A stretch of DNA of 48,444 nt, taken from the NCBI GenBank assembly GCA_021154985.1, contig JAJNQE010000179.1:1-48444 (forward strand), read 5' to 3'. The translations under genes and the position numbers were made by a program. The first letter of the stretch is position 1. Each line of letters begins with the position of its first letter. Origin of the DNA: Hydrogenophaga sp. GTDB taxonomy: Bacteria > Pseudomonadota > Gammaproteobacteria > Burkholderiales > Burkholderiaceae_C. This document shows, piece after piece, positions 16,897-24,376 of the stretch. The notes below the pieces were generated by a model. That model ran no database searches, was not told the DNA's origin, and saw only the letters and a program-made list of their open reading frames with translations.

Positions 16897-17988
16897 TCAG
16901 TCGCGGAACAGGCTGCGCTCGGCAAACAGTGGGTTGCTGTCGCCCTTGAAGGTCTGCGGCTCGGCGTGGTAACGCTCGATGCGCTCGACCTCGTTCTTGG
17001 AGCCGAACACCAGGCCGATGCGCTGGTGCAGCTCGGTGGGCTGCACGCCCAGCATGGGTTCGCGCCCGGTGCTGGCGCGGCCTCCAGCCTGCTCGATCAG
17101 CATGCCCACCGGGTTGGCTTCGTAGAGCAGGCGCAGACGGCCTGGTTTGCCGGGGTCTTTGGTGTCACGCGGGTACATGAAAACGCCACCGCGCATGAGG
17201 ATGCGGTGCGCCTCGGCCACCATGCTGGCGATCCAGCGCATGTTGAAGTCTTTGCCGCGCGGACCGGTCTTGCCGGCCAGGCATTCATCGACATAGCGTT
17301 TCACCGGCGCCTCCCAGAAACGGCTGTTCGACGCGTTGATGGCGAATTCGTGCGTGTCTTCGGGGATGCGGATCTTGGGGTGCGTGAGCTTGAATTCGCC
17401 GAGGTTGGGGTCGAGCGTGAAGCCGTGCACGCCGCTGCCCACGGTGAGCACGAACATGGTGGTAGGGCCATAGAGCGCATACCCGGCCGCCACCTGCTGG
17501 ACGCCGGGCTGCAGGAAGTCGCCCACCACCACATCGCGTCCTTCGTCCAGCACCGCCTGCGGCGCGCGCAACACGCTGAAGATGCTGCCCACCGACACGT
17601 TCACGTCGATGTTGCTCGACCCGTCCAGCGGATCGAACACCAGCAGGTACTTGCCGCGCGGGTACTCGGGCGGAATCGGGTAGGGCTGCTCCAGCTCTTC
17701 AGAGGCCATGCCCGCGAGGTGGCCGCCCCATTCGTTGGCCTTGATGAACATGTCGTTGCTGATCACGTCCAGCTTCTTCTGCGTCTCGCCCTGCACGTTG
17801 ACGCTGTCGCCGCCGCCGTGGTTGCCCAGCATGTTGCCCAGCGCGCCAAAGGCCACACTGCGCGCAATGGCCTTGCAGGCCAGCGCCACGTCGAGGATGA
17901 GCGCGTTGAAGTCGCCGCTGGCCTGCGGAAAGCGGCGGCGTTCCTCGATCAGGAACTGGGTCAGGGTGGAGCGTTTGGACAAGGGCAT
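16897..17988 (-). CDS. cbbF: Fructose-1,6-bisphosphatase, class I
   Basis: 363 residues from the ATG at 17988 (MPLSKRSTLTQFL). The frame is open another 27 codons upstream, but the extra part runs into the cbbY gene and matches nothing. The metal and substrate site FDPLDGSSNIDVN and the preceding VISND segment are clear. It hydrolyses fructose-1,6- and probably sedoheptulose-1,7-bisphosphate in the Calvin cycle. It starts 34 bases after the cbbY stop and ends 23 bases before cbbP. Confidence 0.95.
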   Translation of the reverse strand: MPLSKRSTLTQFLIEERRRFPQASGDFNALILDVALACKAIARSVAFGALGNMLGNHGGGDSVNVQGETQKKLDVISNDMFIKANEWGGHLAGMASEELEQPYPIPPEYPRGKYLLVFDPLDGSSNIDVNVSVGSIFSVLRAPQAVLDEGRDVVVGDFLQPGVQQVAAGYALYGPTTMFVLTVGSGVHGFTLDPNLGEFKLTHPKIRIPEDTHEFAINASNSRFWEAPVKRYVDECLAGKTGPRGKDFNMRWIASMVAEAHRILMRGGVFMYPRDTKDPGKPGRLRLLYEANPVGMLIEQAGGRASTGREPMLGVQPTELHQRIGLVFGSKNEVERIERYHAEPQTFKGDSNPLFAERSLFRD

Positions 17989-18022
17989 GGTGGTTTCTCG
18001 TTGTTGTTCTTGGCGGCGGGGT

Positions 18023-18733
18023 TCAGCCCCGGGCATGCCATTCACGCAACTGCGCAAGACCGACCGCACCCAGATCGGGCACCACCCGCAGGGCGCCGCT
18101 GAAATCGTGGTGGGCGGTGAAGTCGTTGGGGGTGACGATGGTGCGCAGGCCGGCGGCGGTGGCGGCTTGCAGGCCGTTGGCCGAGTCTTCGAACGCCAGG
18201 CACTGCGCGGCGGGCAGCCCCATGTCGCCCAGCACCTGCAGGTAGACCTGCGGGTGCGGCTTCTTCACGGGTGACGACGACGCGTCACCGATGGCCAGAA
18301 AGTGGCTGCGCCAGTCGGGTCCGATGGCGTTGCGCAGCAAGGCGGCAATGTTCACTGGCGAGGTGGTGGTGGCAATGGCCAGTTGCAGGCCTTGCGAACG
18401 GGCTTCGTTCATGAGCGCGAGCACGCCGGGGCGCAACTGCACGGCGCCCTCGTTCACCGCGTTCTCGTAAAACGCCGTCTTGATTTCGTGCAGCCGGGCA
18501 ATGGTGGCCTGCGTGGCGCCGGCGCTCAGCTCCTTCATGCCCGCATTGACCGTGCGCCAGTGGTGCGCCATGCGCTCCTTGCCGCCGGAGATCTCCAGCA
18601 GGCGGGTGTAGAGGGCGGTGTCCCAGTGCCAGCCCAGCCCTTCCTGTTGAAAGGCGTGGTTGAAGGCCGCGAGGTGAACACCCTCGGTGTCCGCCAGCGT
18701 GCCATCGACATCAAAAATCAGGGCTTTGAGCAT
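18023..18733 (-). CDS. cbbY: CbbY, HAD-family xylulose-1,5-bisphosphate phosphatase
   Basis: 236 residues from the ATG at 18733 (MLKALIFDVDGTLADTEG). A GTG nine bases upstream is inside the -10 box and is unlikely. It is a HAD phosphatase with nucleophile Asp in DVDGTL, ATTTSP, and KKPHPQVY. Family knowledge: CbbY destroys xylulose-1,5-bisphosphate, an inhibitor made by RuBisCO misfire. It is the first gene of the cbbYFPTZA operon. The best promoter puts the start of RNA at or within a few bases of the ATG, and no ribosome site precedes it, so the message may be leaderless. Confidence 0.92.
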   Translation of the reverse strand: MLKALIFDVDGTLADTEGVHLAAFNHAFQQEGLGWHWDTALYTRLLEISGGKERMAHHWRTVNAGMKELSAGATQATIARLHEIKTAFYENAVNEGAVQLRPGVLALMNEARSQGLQLAIATTTSPVNIAALLRNAIGPDWRSHFLAIGDASSSPVKKPHPQVYLQVLGDMGLPAAQCLAFEDSANGLQAATAAGLRTIVTPNDFTAHHDFSGALRVVPDLGAVGLAQLREWHARG

Positions 18734-18740
18734 GCGACCC

Positions 18741-18773
18741 ACTGTAGGGACGGCATCAACTCAGGTAAATTCA
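18741..18773 (-). promoter_or_regulatory. cbbY operon promoter (twin of the cbbL promoter)
   Basis: On the minus strand, -35 TTTACC (18764-18769), a 17-base spacer and -10 TACAGT (18741-18746). The 33-base segment 18741-18773 matches 42072-42104 upstream of cbbL at 30 positions, including most of the spacer. The expected RNA start is at about 18734, directly before the cbbY ATG. Confidence 0.75.
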
Positions 18774-18801
18774 CGATTCGTTGAACTTCGATTAAGTGAA
18801 T
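18769..18801. promoter_or_regulatory. Candidate CbbR operator between cbbR and cbbY
   Basis: An AT-rich stretch in otherwise GC-rich DNA lies in the 73-base gap between divergent cbbR and cbbY. ATTCAC (18769-18774) and GTGAAT (18796-18801) form a 6-bp inverted repeat flanking it. Divergent LysR-type regulators normally bind here to control both genes. CbbR binding is inferred from position and symmetry, not from a full consensus match. Confidence 0.5.
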
Positions 18802-18806
18802 ACTGA

Positions 18807-19748
18807 ATGAAGAACGCCACCTTTCGCCAGTTGCGTGTGTTCAACGAGGTCGCGCGCCACCTGAGCTTTGCGCGCGCGGCCGAGGAACTCCACCTCACCC
18901 CACCGGCGGTGACCATGCAGATCAAGGAGCTGGAAGGCCACGTGGGCCTGCCCCTGTTCGACCGGCGCGGCCGGCAGGTCTCGCTCACCACGGCCGGCGA
19001 ATACATGCTGGTCTACGCCCGCAAGGTGCTGGCCACGCTGAAAGACGCCGAAGACGCCGCCGCCCGCCTGCAGCGGCTGGAGGTGGGCACCTTGACCATC
19101 GGCATGGTGAGCACGGCCAAGTACTTCCTGCCGCGCCTGCTGGCCGAGTTTCAGCGCGACCACGCCGGCATCGAGATCAAGCTGGCGGTGGGCAACCGCG
19201 AGCAACTGGTGAAGATGCTGCACGGCAACGAGGTGGACATTGCCGTGATGGGTCGCCCACCCACCGAACTGGCCACGCGCGCCGAGCCCTTCGCCGCCCA
19301 CCCCCATGTGTTCGTGGCCCCGGTGGACCACCCGCTGCTCAAGGTCGGCCACCCCACGGTGGACTCGCTCAAACCCTACGGCTTCATCCTGCGCGAGCGG
19401 GGATCGGGCACGCGCGCGGCCCTGGAAGGTTTTCTGGAGCGCACCCACATGGAGCCGCGTGTGGTGATGGAAATGTCGAGCAACGAGACCATCAAGCAAG
19501 CGGTGATGGCGGGCATGGGCATCAGCTTCCTGTCGCTGCACACCATCGGCCTGGAGCTCGAACACGAGCTGATCGCGGTGCTCGACGTGGAAGGCAGCCC
19601 GGTGGTGCGCGGCTGGAACGTGGTGCACACGCTCTCCAAACTGCTCTCGCCGGCGGCCGAATCGTTCCGCTATTTCATGCTGGAGCGCGCTGAAAGCTAT
19701 CTGGCCGATGAATACGGCCGCTTCATGCGGTTGACGCCTGCGGGGTAG
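18807..19748 (+). CDS. cbbR: LysR-type regulator of carbon fixation
   Basis: 313 residues. The N-terminal winged helix-turn-helix (MKNATFRQLRVFNEVARHLSFARAAEELHLTPPAVTMQIKELE, residues 1-43) is typical of CbbR. The rest is the LysR co-inducer domain of two Rossmann-like lobes. CbbR activates cbb operons in response to metabolites and is usually divergent from the first cbb gene, as here. Its sites probably also include the cbbL promoter 23 kb away. No clear ribosome site precedes the ATG. The 3' end runs into a GC-rich repeat that may stop its transcription. Confidence 0.93.
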   Translation: MKNATFRQLRVFNEVARHLSFARAAEELHLTPPAVTMQIKELEGHVGLPLFDRRGRQVSLTTAGEYMLVYARKVLATLKDAEDAAARLQRLEVGTLTIGMVSTAKYFLPRLLAEFQRDHAGIEIKLAVGNREQLVKMLHGNEVDIAVMGRPPTELATRAEPFAAHPHVFVAPVDHPLLKVGHPTVDSLKPYGFILRERGSGTRAALEGFLERTHMEPRVVMEMSSNETIKQAVMAGMGISFLSLHTIGLELEHELIAVLDVEGSPVVRGWNVVHTLSKLLSPAAESFRYFMLERAESYLADEYGRFMRLTPAG

Positions 19749-19749
19749 T

Positions 19750-19830
19750 GGAAGCCCCCACGCTCCGCCGCTGCACGGGTCGCTGCCCCCCGAGGGGGCT
19801 GATCCGCCATGGGGCGGCCCGGCGGCGTAT
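19750..19830. repeat. Intergenic GC-rich hairpin repeat after cbbR
   Basis: Contains two perfect hairpins: GCCCCC-CGA-GGGGGC (19785-19799) and CCGCC-ATGG-GGCGG (19804-19817), after a run of CGCTCCGCCGCTG. It lies between cbbR and the thiamine riboswitch. Blocks of this kind recur between genes in Comamonadaceae genomes as far as I recall. It could end cbbR transcription, though there is no T run. Confidence 0.55.
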
Positions 19831-19843
19831 CGGTTGCCGCTCG

Positions 19844-19849
19844 TATACT
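19844..19849 (+). promoter_or_regulatory. Possible -10 box for the thiamine riboswitch transcript
   Basis: TATACT, a good -10 match, sits about 30 bases before the riboswitch. No convincing -35 is found 16-18 bases upstream (the region is GGCGGC), so the call rests on the -10 alone. Confidence 0.4.
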
Positions 19850-19875
19850 CCACCCCGCGCCGCAAGGCGCATCCG

Positions 19876-19966
19876 CTAGGGGTGTTGCCCCGGGGTTTTG
19901 GCCCCGGGTGCGACTGAGAAAGTCCCTTTGAACCTGATTGAGGTAATCCTCGCGCAGGGAAGCAGG
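19876..19966 (+). ncRNA. TPP riboswitch (THI element)
   Basis: The conserved blocks of the thiamine pyrophosphate aptamer are present in order: GGGGTG at about 19879, a variable GC hairpin (CCCCGGGG...GGCCCCGGG), CTGAGA (19913-19918), CCCTTTGAACCTGAT, GGTAATCC and GCGCAGGGAAGC at the 3' end. It lies about 80 bases before cytX. Family knowledge: TPP binding turns off downstream expression, in proteobacteria usually by hiding the ribosome site. No clear terminator follows, which fits translational control. Confidence 0.93.
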
Positions 19967-20047
19967 CCGATACCTTTCACCACCGCCGTCAGGCGCGCCC
20001 GGTGACTGCGGCCCAGCCCACCTGCCTCAACTTGCATGGAGCAATTG

Positions 20048-21379
20048 ATGGCATCCGACCATTCCCCCACCTCGACCGCCTCCCCGGCCAACCTGGCCCT
20101 CACCCCCGTGCCGCAGGGCGACCGGGTCTTTCACTTCCACGAACACGCTGCGCTCTGGTTCAGCCTGGGCACGGGCCTGCTGGTCATGCAGATCGGCGCC
20201 TACTTGGTGCCCGCCGTGGGCACGCAAGACGCGCTGATCGCCATCGTGCTGGGCTCGCTCATCGGCGCCGGTTTGCTGGCCTGGACCGCGCGGCTGGGCT
20301 GCCAGACCGGGCTGGCCAGCGCCGGCCTGATGCACGCCACCTACGGCAGCGCGTTTGCGCGCCTGCCGGTGCTGCTCAACATCGCACAGCTGGTCGGCTG
20401 GACCACCTTCGAGCTCGTGATCATGCAAGAGGGCACGGTGGCCATCCTGAAACAGGCGCTCGGCAGCGAGCCCGGCGGCCTGCTCGACGGCACGGGCGGC
20501 AAGCTGCTGGCCACGTTGCTGTGGGGCGGTGTGCTCATCGCCCTCATGGCGGGTTCCATGCTCAAGCTGGTGCGCAAGTTCGTGAGCCGCTTCGGCCTGC
20601 CGCTGGTGATCGCCTCGCTGGCCTGGCTCACCTGGCAGTTCGGCACGCGCCTGCAAGCGCAGGGGTTTGAGGCTTTCTGGAACCGCCCGGGTGCAGGCGG
20701 CATGGGCCTGTTTTCGGCCATGGACCTGGTGATCGCCATGCCGGTCTCTTGGCTGCCATTGGTGGCCGACTACGCGCGCCACGGCAAACGAAGCGCCACC
20801 ACGCTGGGCGGCACCTGGCTGGGCTACGCGCTGGCCAACATGTGGTGCTACGCGCTCGGTGTGCTGGTGGTCAGCACGGTGGAGCCGGGCACCAACCTCG
20901 TGGGCGCCTTGCTGCTGGCGCAGGGCGGCCTGATCGCGCTCGGCCTGATCCTGCTCGACGAGATGGACAACGCCTACGGCGATGCGCACTCGGGCGCTGT
21001 GTCGGTGCACAGCCTGCAACCGCGTTGGAGCATCCGGCGCGCCGGCCTCGGATTTGCCGCCGTGTGCACAGTGCTCGCGCTGTTCCTGCCGATCCACGCG
21101 ATCGAGCCCTTCCTGCTGCTGCTGAGCTCGGTGTTCGTGCCGCTGTACGGCGTGATCCTGGGCCGGTTGGGCAGCGGCGCGGTGGTGCCCAGCGTGACCG
21201 CCCGCGCGGTGGACTGGAGCGCAGCGGCGGTGTGGGTGGCCGGCATTGCCTGCTACCACCTGCTCAAGCAGTACGCGCCCGATCTCGGCTCGGCACTGCC
21301 CACCCTGGCCCTGACCTTCACGCTGGCTGCGCTCTCGCGGCCGCGCAATGCGGGTGGCCTCACCCCGGCGCGGGCCTGA
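20048..21379 (+). CDS. cytX: Hydroxymethylpyrimidine transporter CytX (NCS1 family)
   Basis: 443 residues from the ATG at 20048, which has GGAG six bases upstream; an ATG at 20036 lacks this. About 12 hydrophobic segments. The family start FHEHAALWFSLGTGLLVMQIGAYLVP is typical of NCS1 cytosine-purine permeases. CytX members placed behind THI elements are predicted to import the thiamine precursor HMP. The riboswitch just upstream supports that role. It ends 20 bases from the convergent thiD stop. Confidence 0.88.
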   Translation: MASDHSPTSTASPANLALTPVPQGDRVFHFHEHAALWFSLGTGLLVMQIGAYLVPAVGTQDALIAIVLGSLIGAGLLAWTARLGCQTGLASAGLMHATYGSAFARLPVLLNIAQLVGWTTFELVIMQEGTVAILKQALGSEPGGLLDGTGGKLLATLLWGGVLIALMAGSMLKLVRKFVSRFGLPLVIASLAWLTWQFGTRLQAQGFEAFWNRPGAGGMGLFSAMDLVIAMPVSWLPLVADYARHGKRSATTLGGTWLGYALANMWCYALGVLVVSTVEPGTNLVGALLLAQGGLIALGLILLDEMDNAYGDAHSGAVSVHSLQPRWSIRRAGLGFAAVCTVLALFLPIHAIEPFLLLLSSVFVPLYGVILGRLGSGAVVPSVTARAVDWSAAAVWVAGIACYHLLKQYAPDLGSALPTLALTFTLAALSRPRNAGGLTPARA

Positions 21380-21399
21380 TGGTCAGACCACGCCGCGCT

Positions 21400-22251
21400 T
21401 CAGCGCCGTGCCCGCTGCGCTTGCGGGACCGGTGCGAAGCCGTGGTTCAACGGACCGTGGCCGGCGCCGGTGTACACGTCAGCGCCTTGCGCGATGGCCT
21501 GCAGGATGTAGCGGCGGGCCAGCACCACAGCCTGGTCCAGCGGCTCGCCCAACGCCAGATACGACGCGATGGCGGACGACAGCGTGCAGCCGGTGCCGTG
21601 GGTGTTGCGGCTCTCGATGCGCGGCGACGCCAGGCGCTGCACCGGGCCGGGCCCGGTGACCAACAGATCGGCCACCTCGGCGCCCGGCAGGTGTCCGCCC
21701 TTGAGCAACACCGCCGGCGCCCCCATGGCCAACAAGTCGCGCGCCGCGGTTTCGAGTTCGAGCGCCGATTCGATGGTGCGGCTGAGCAGCAGGGAGGCCT
21801 CGTCCAGGTTGGGCGTGATCACCGTGGCCAGCGGAAACAGCTCGTCCACCAGCACCTGCACGGTGGTGGGAGTGATGAGCGTGTCGCCGGAAGTGGCCAC
21901 CATCACCGGGTCGAGCACCACGCGCTGCACCTTGTAATGTTTCAAGGCCCATGCCACCGTGCGCACGATGTCGGGGGCGTGCAGCATGCCGATCTTCACC
22001 GCGTCCACTCCGATGTCGTCGAACACGGCGCACAGTTGTGCCTTGAGCATGTCGGGCGGCACGCCGTGGATGGCGCTCACGCCCAGCGTGTTCTGCGCCG
22101 TGAGCGCGGTGATGGCCGTCATGCCGTAGCAGCCCAGCGCCGCGAAGGTTTTCAGGTCGGCCTGGATGCCGGCGCCGCCACCGCTGTCGGAGCCGGCAAT
22201 GGACAGGACGCGCGTGTAGCGGCGGGATTCGCTGTGGGGTGGGCTTTGCAT
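21400..22251 (-). CDS. thiD: Hydroxymethylpyrimidine/phosphomethylpyrimidine kinase
   Basis: 283 residues from the ATG at 22251; ATGs at 22260 and 22281 are also in frame, but this one gives the usual spacing before the conserved RVLSIAGSDSGGGAGIQAD. Ribokinase fold with the late anion-hole motif THGTGCTLSSAIAS. It phosphorylates HMP to HMP-PP for joining with the thiazole. Its orientation is odd: it is on the opposite strand to the rest of the thiamine cluster, convergent with cytX and divergent from thiO. I see no riboswitch of its own. Confidence 0.92.
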   Translation of the reverse strand: MQSPPHSESRRYTRVLSIAGSDSGGGAGIQADLKTFAALGCYGMTAITALTAQNTLGVSAIHGVPPDMLKAQLCAVFDDIGVDAVKIGMLHAPDIVRTVAWALKHYKVQRVVLDPVMVATSGDTLITPTTVQVLVDELFPLATVITPNLDEASLLLSRTIESALELETAARDLLAMGAPAVLLKGGHLPGAEVADLLVTGPGPVQRLASPRIESRNTHGTGCTLSSAIASYLALGEPLDQAVVLARRYILQAIAQGADVYTGAGHGPLNHGFAPVPQAQRARR

Positions 22252-22283
22252 GGCGCGCATTGTGGCAGCGCCGAGGAACATTC

Positions 22284-23369
22284 ATGACAACCCAGAAAAA
22301 TTCCACCGCGGTGGTGCTCGGCGCGGGCCTCATGGGCCGGCTGCTCGCCTGCGCGCTGGCGCAGCGCGGCCACCGGGTCGAGGTGTTCGATGCCGGCGGC
22401 CCGCTGGCTGAAAACGCCGCTGCGCGTGTGGCCGCGGCCATGCTCGCGCCGCTGGCCGAATCGGCGGTGACCGAACTCCCGGTGGTGCGCATGGGCCAGC
22501 ACGGTCTGACGCGCTGGCCGCAGCTGCTGGCCGAGCTGGAACAACCCGTGTTCTTTCAACAGAGCGGCACGCTGGTGCTGTGGCACCGGCAAGATACGGC
22601 CGAGGCCGAGCGCTTCTCGGGCCAGCTCGCGCGCACCAGCGCCGCCCTGCCCTCGCTGCCGCAGGCCCGGCGCCTGAACGCCACCGGGCTCACCGAGCTG
22701 GAGCCCGCCCTCGAACACCGCTTCGCCCAAGGCCTGTACCTGCCTCACGAGGGCCAGCTCGACAACCGCGAACTGCTCACCGCGCTCGCACAACGCATGC
22801 AGGCGCTGGGCGTCACCGTGCACTGGAACAGCCCGCGCACACCGGCCGAGATCGACCCTGGCCCCGGCGCCTGGCTGTTCGACTGCCGGGGTCTCGGGGC
22901 CCAGCCGCAGTGGGCCGCGCTGCGCGGTGTGCGCGGCGAGGTGGCGCGCGTGCATGCGCCGGGCGTGAGCCTGTCTCGCCCCACGCGACTGCTGCACCCG
23001 CGTTACCCGCTCTACATCGCACCCAAGCCGGGGGGCATGTTCGTCATCGGGGCCACCGAAATCGAGTCCGACGACCTCTCGCCCGCCAGCGTGAGATCGA
23101 CACTGGAACTGCTGAGCGCGGCCTACACCGTGCACCCGGGTTTTGGCGAGGCGCGCATCATCGAAATGGGCGTGCAACTGCGCCCCACCCTGCCCGACAA
23201 CCTGCCCGAAATCCGTCTGGCCGCGCCGCGCCGACTGCAGATCAACGGCCTGTACCGCCACGGCTTCCTGATCGCCCCGGCCATACTCGATGCCGCGCTG
23301 CAGGCCATGGACAATGGACACTCCGCGCTGGCCGAACAATGGGGCCTGTCGCTCATCAACGAAACATGA
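22284..23369 (+). CDS. thiO: Glycine oxidase ThiO
   Basis: 361 residues from the ATG at 22284. FAD-dependent amine oxidase with the dinucleotide motif VVLGAGLMGRLLACALAQRG at the N terminus and the C-terminal RHGFLIAPAI segment. It makes dehydroglycine from glycine for thiazole synthesis. It starts only 32 bases from the chosen thiD start and divergent from it, so its promoter must overlap thiD or be far upstream. The stop overlaps the thiS start (ATGA). Confidence 0.92.
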   Translation: MTTQKNSTAVVLGAGLMGRLLACALAQRGHRVEVFDAGGPLAENAAARVAAAMLAPLAESAVTELPVVRMGQHGLTRWPQLLAELEQPVFFQQSGTLVLWHRQDTAEAERFSGQLARTSAALPSLPQARRLNATGLTELEPALEHRFAQGLYLPHEGQLDNRELLTALAQRMQALGVTVHWNSPRTPAEIDPGPGAWLFDCRGLGAQPQWAALRGVRGEVARVHAPGVSLSRPTRLLHPRYPLYIAPKPGGMFVIGATEIESDDLSPASVRSTLELLSAAYTVHPGFGEARIIEMGVQLRPTLPDNLPEIRLAAPRRLQINGLYRHGFLIAPAILDAALQAMDNGHSALAEQWGLSLINET

Positions 23370-23563
23370 ACGTCTTCATCAACAACGAACCCCGCGAACT
23401 GCCCGCTGGCGCCACACTGGCCGACGCGCTGCGCGTGAGCGATCCACCGGCCGTGTTTGCCACTGCTGTCAACCTGCAGTTCGTGCCGCGTGGCAGCTAC
23501 GCCGAGCACACGCTCGGTGAAGGCGACCGCATCGAAATCATCGCGCCCATCACCGGAGGCTGA
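23366..23563 (+). CDS. thiS: Sulfur carrier protein ThiS
   Basis: 65 residues. Ubiquitin-like beta-grasp protein ending in the ITGG tail whose terminal Gly is adenylated and thiocarboxylated to deliver sulfur for the thiazole ring. The start (MNVFINNEPREL) overlaps the thiO stop by ATGA. thiG begins directly after its stop codon. Confidence 0.94.
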   Translation: MNVFINNEPRELPAGATLADALRVSDPPAVFATAVNLQFVPRGSYAEHTLGEGDRIEIIAPITGG

Positions 23564-24376
23564 ATGGACATGACCATCCCCACGACACACGACGACCCGC
23601 TGATCCTCTACGGCGAGGTGTTCCAGAGCCGCCTGATGCTCGGCACTTCGCGCTACCCCTCGCCCGCCACGCTGGAAGCCGCCGCGCGACGCGCCCAGCC
23701 GGCCATGCTCACCGCCTCGTTGCGCCGCCAGGGCGCGGTGCAGCCCGAGGCCGGCGCCGCGTTCTGGAAACTGCTGCAAGACCTCGCCGTGCCGGTGCTG
23801 CCCAACACCGCCGGCTGCCACACCACGCAAGAGGTCATCACCACCGCGCAGATGGCGCGCGAGGTGTTCAACACGCCGTGGATCAAGCTCGAACTCATTG
23901 GCGACGACTACAGCCTGCAGCCCGACACCCTCAACCTGGTGGACTGCGCACGCCAGCTGATCAACGACGGTTTCAAGGTGCTGCCCTACTGCACCGAAGA
24001 CCTGGTGCTGTGCCAGCGCCTGGTGGACGTGGGCTGCCAGGCCGTGATGCCCTGGGCCGCGCCCATCGGCACCGGCCGTGGCCCGGTCAACCCCTACGCC
24101 ATGCGCCTGCTGCGCGAGCGCCTGAGCGTGCCGCTGATCGTCGACGCCGGCCTGGGCCTGCCCTCGCACGCCTGCACGGTGATGGAGTGGGGGTTTGACG
24201 CCGTGCTGCTCAACACCGCGGTGGCGCTCGCGCAGTCCCCGGTGGACATGGCCGGTGCGTTTGCCGACGCCGTGCGCGCCGGCCGCGCCGCTTTTCGCTC
24301 GGGCGCCATGCAGCAACAAAGCAGCGCCCAACCCAGCACGCCCGTGCTCGGCACCCCTTTCTGGCACCACCCATGA
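23564..24376 (+). CDS. thiG: Thiazole synthase
   Basis: 270 residues. TIM-barrel enzyme that joins DXP, dehydroglycine and ThiS-bound sulfur into the thiazole phosphate. Visible: LMLGTSRYPS near the N terminus, the catalytic Lys in WIKLELIGDD, PYCTEDLVLC, and the phosphate-binding APIGTGRGP and LNTAVALA segments. The ATG abuts the thiS stop, with GGAGG inside the end of thiS. The stop overlaps the thiE start by ATGA. Confidence 0.95.
   Translation: MDMTIPTTHDDPLILYGEVFQSRLMLGTSRYPSPATLEAAARRAQPAMLTASLRRQGAVQPEAGAAFWKLLQDLAVPVLPNTAGCHTTQEVITTAQMAREVFNTPWIKLELIGDDYSLQPDTLNLVDCARQLINDGFKVLPYCTEDLVLCQRLVDVGCQAVMPWAAPIGTGRGPVNPYAMRLLRERLSVPLIVDAGLGLPSHACTVMEWGFDAVLLNTAVALAQSPVDMAGAFADAVRAGRAAFRSGAMQQQSSAQPSTPVLGTPFWHHP

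Noticed and set aside
18734..18742. GTG at 18742 as the cbbY start
   Set aside because: It overlaps the -10 box and lacks a ribosome site. The ATG at 18733 gives the normal start of the family.
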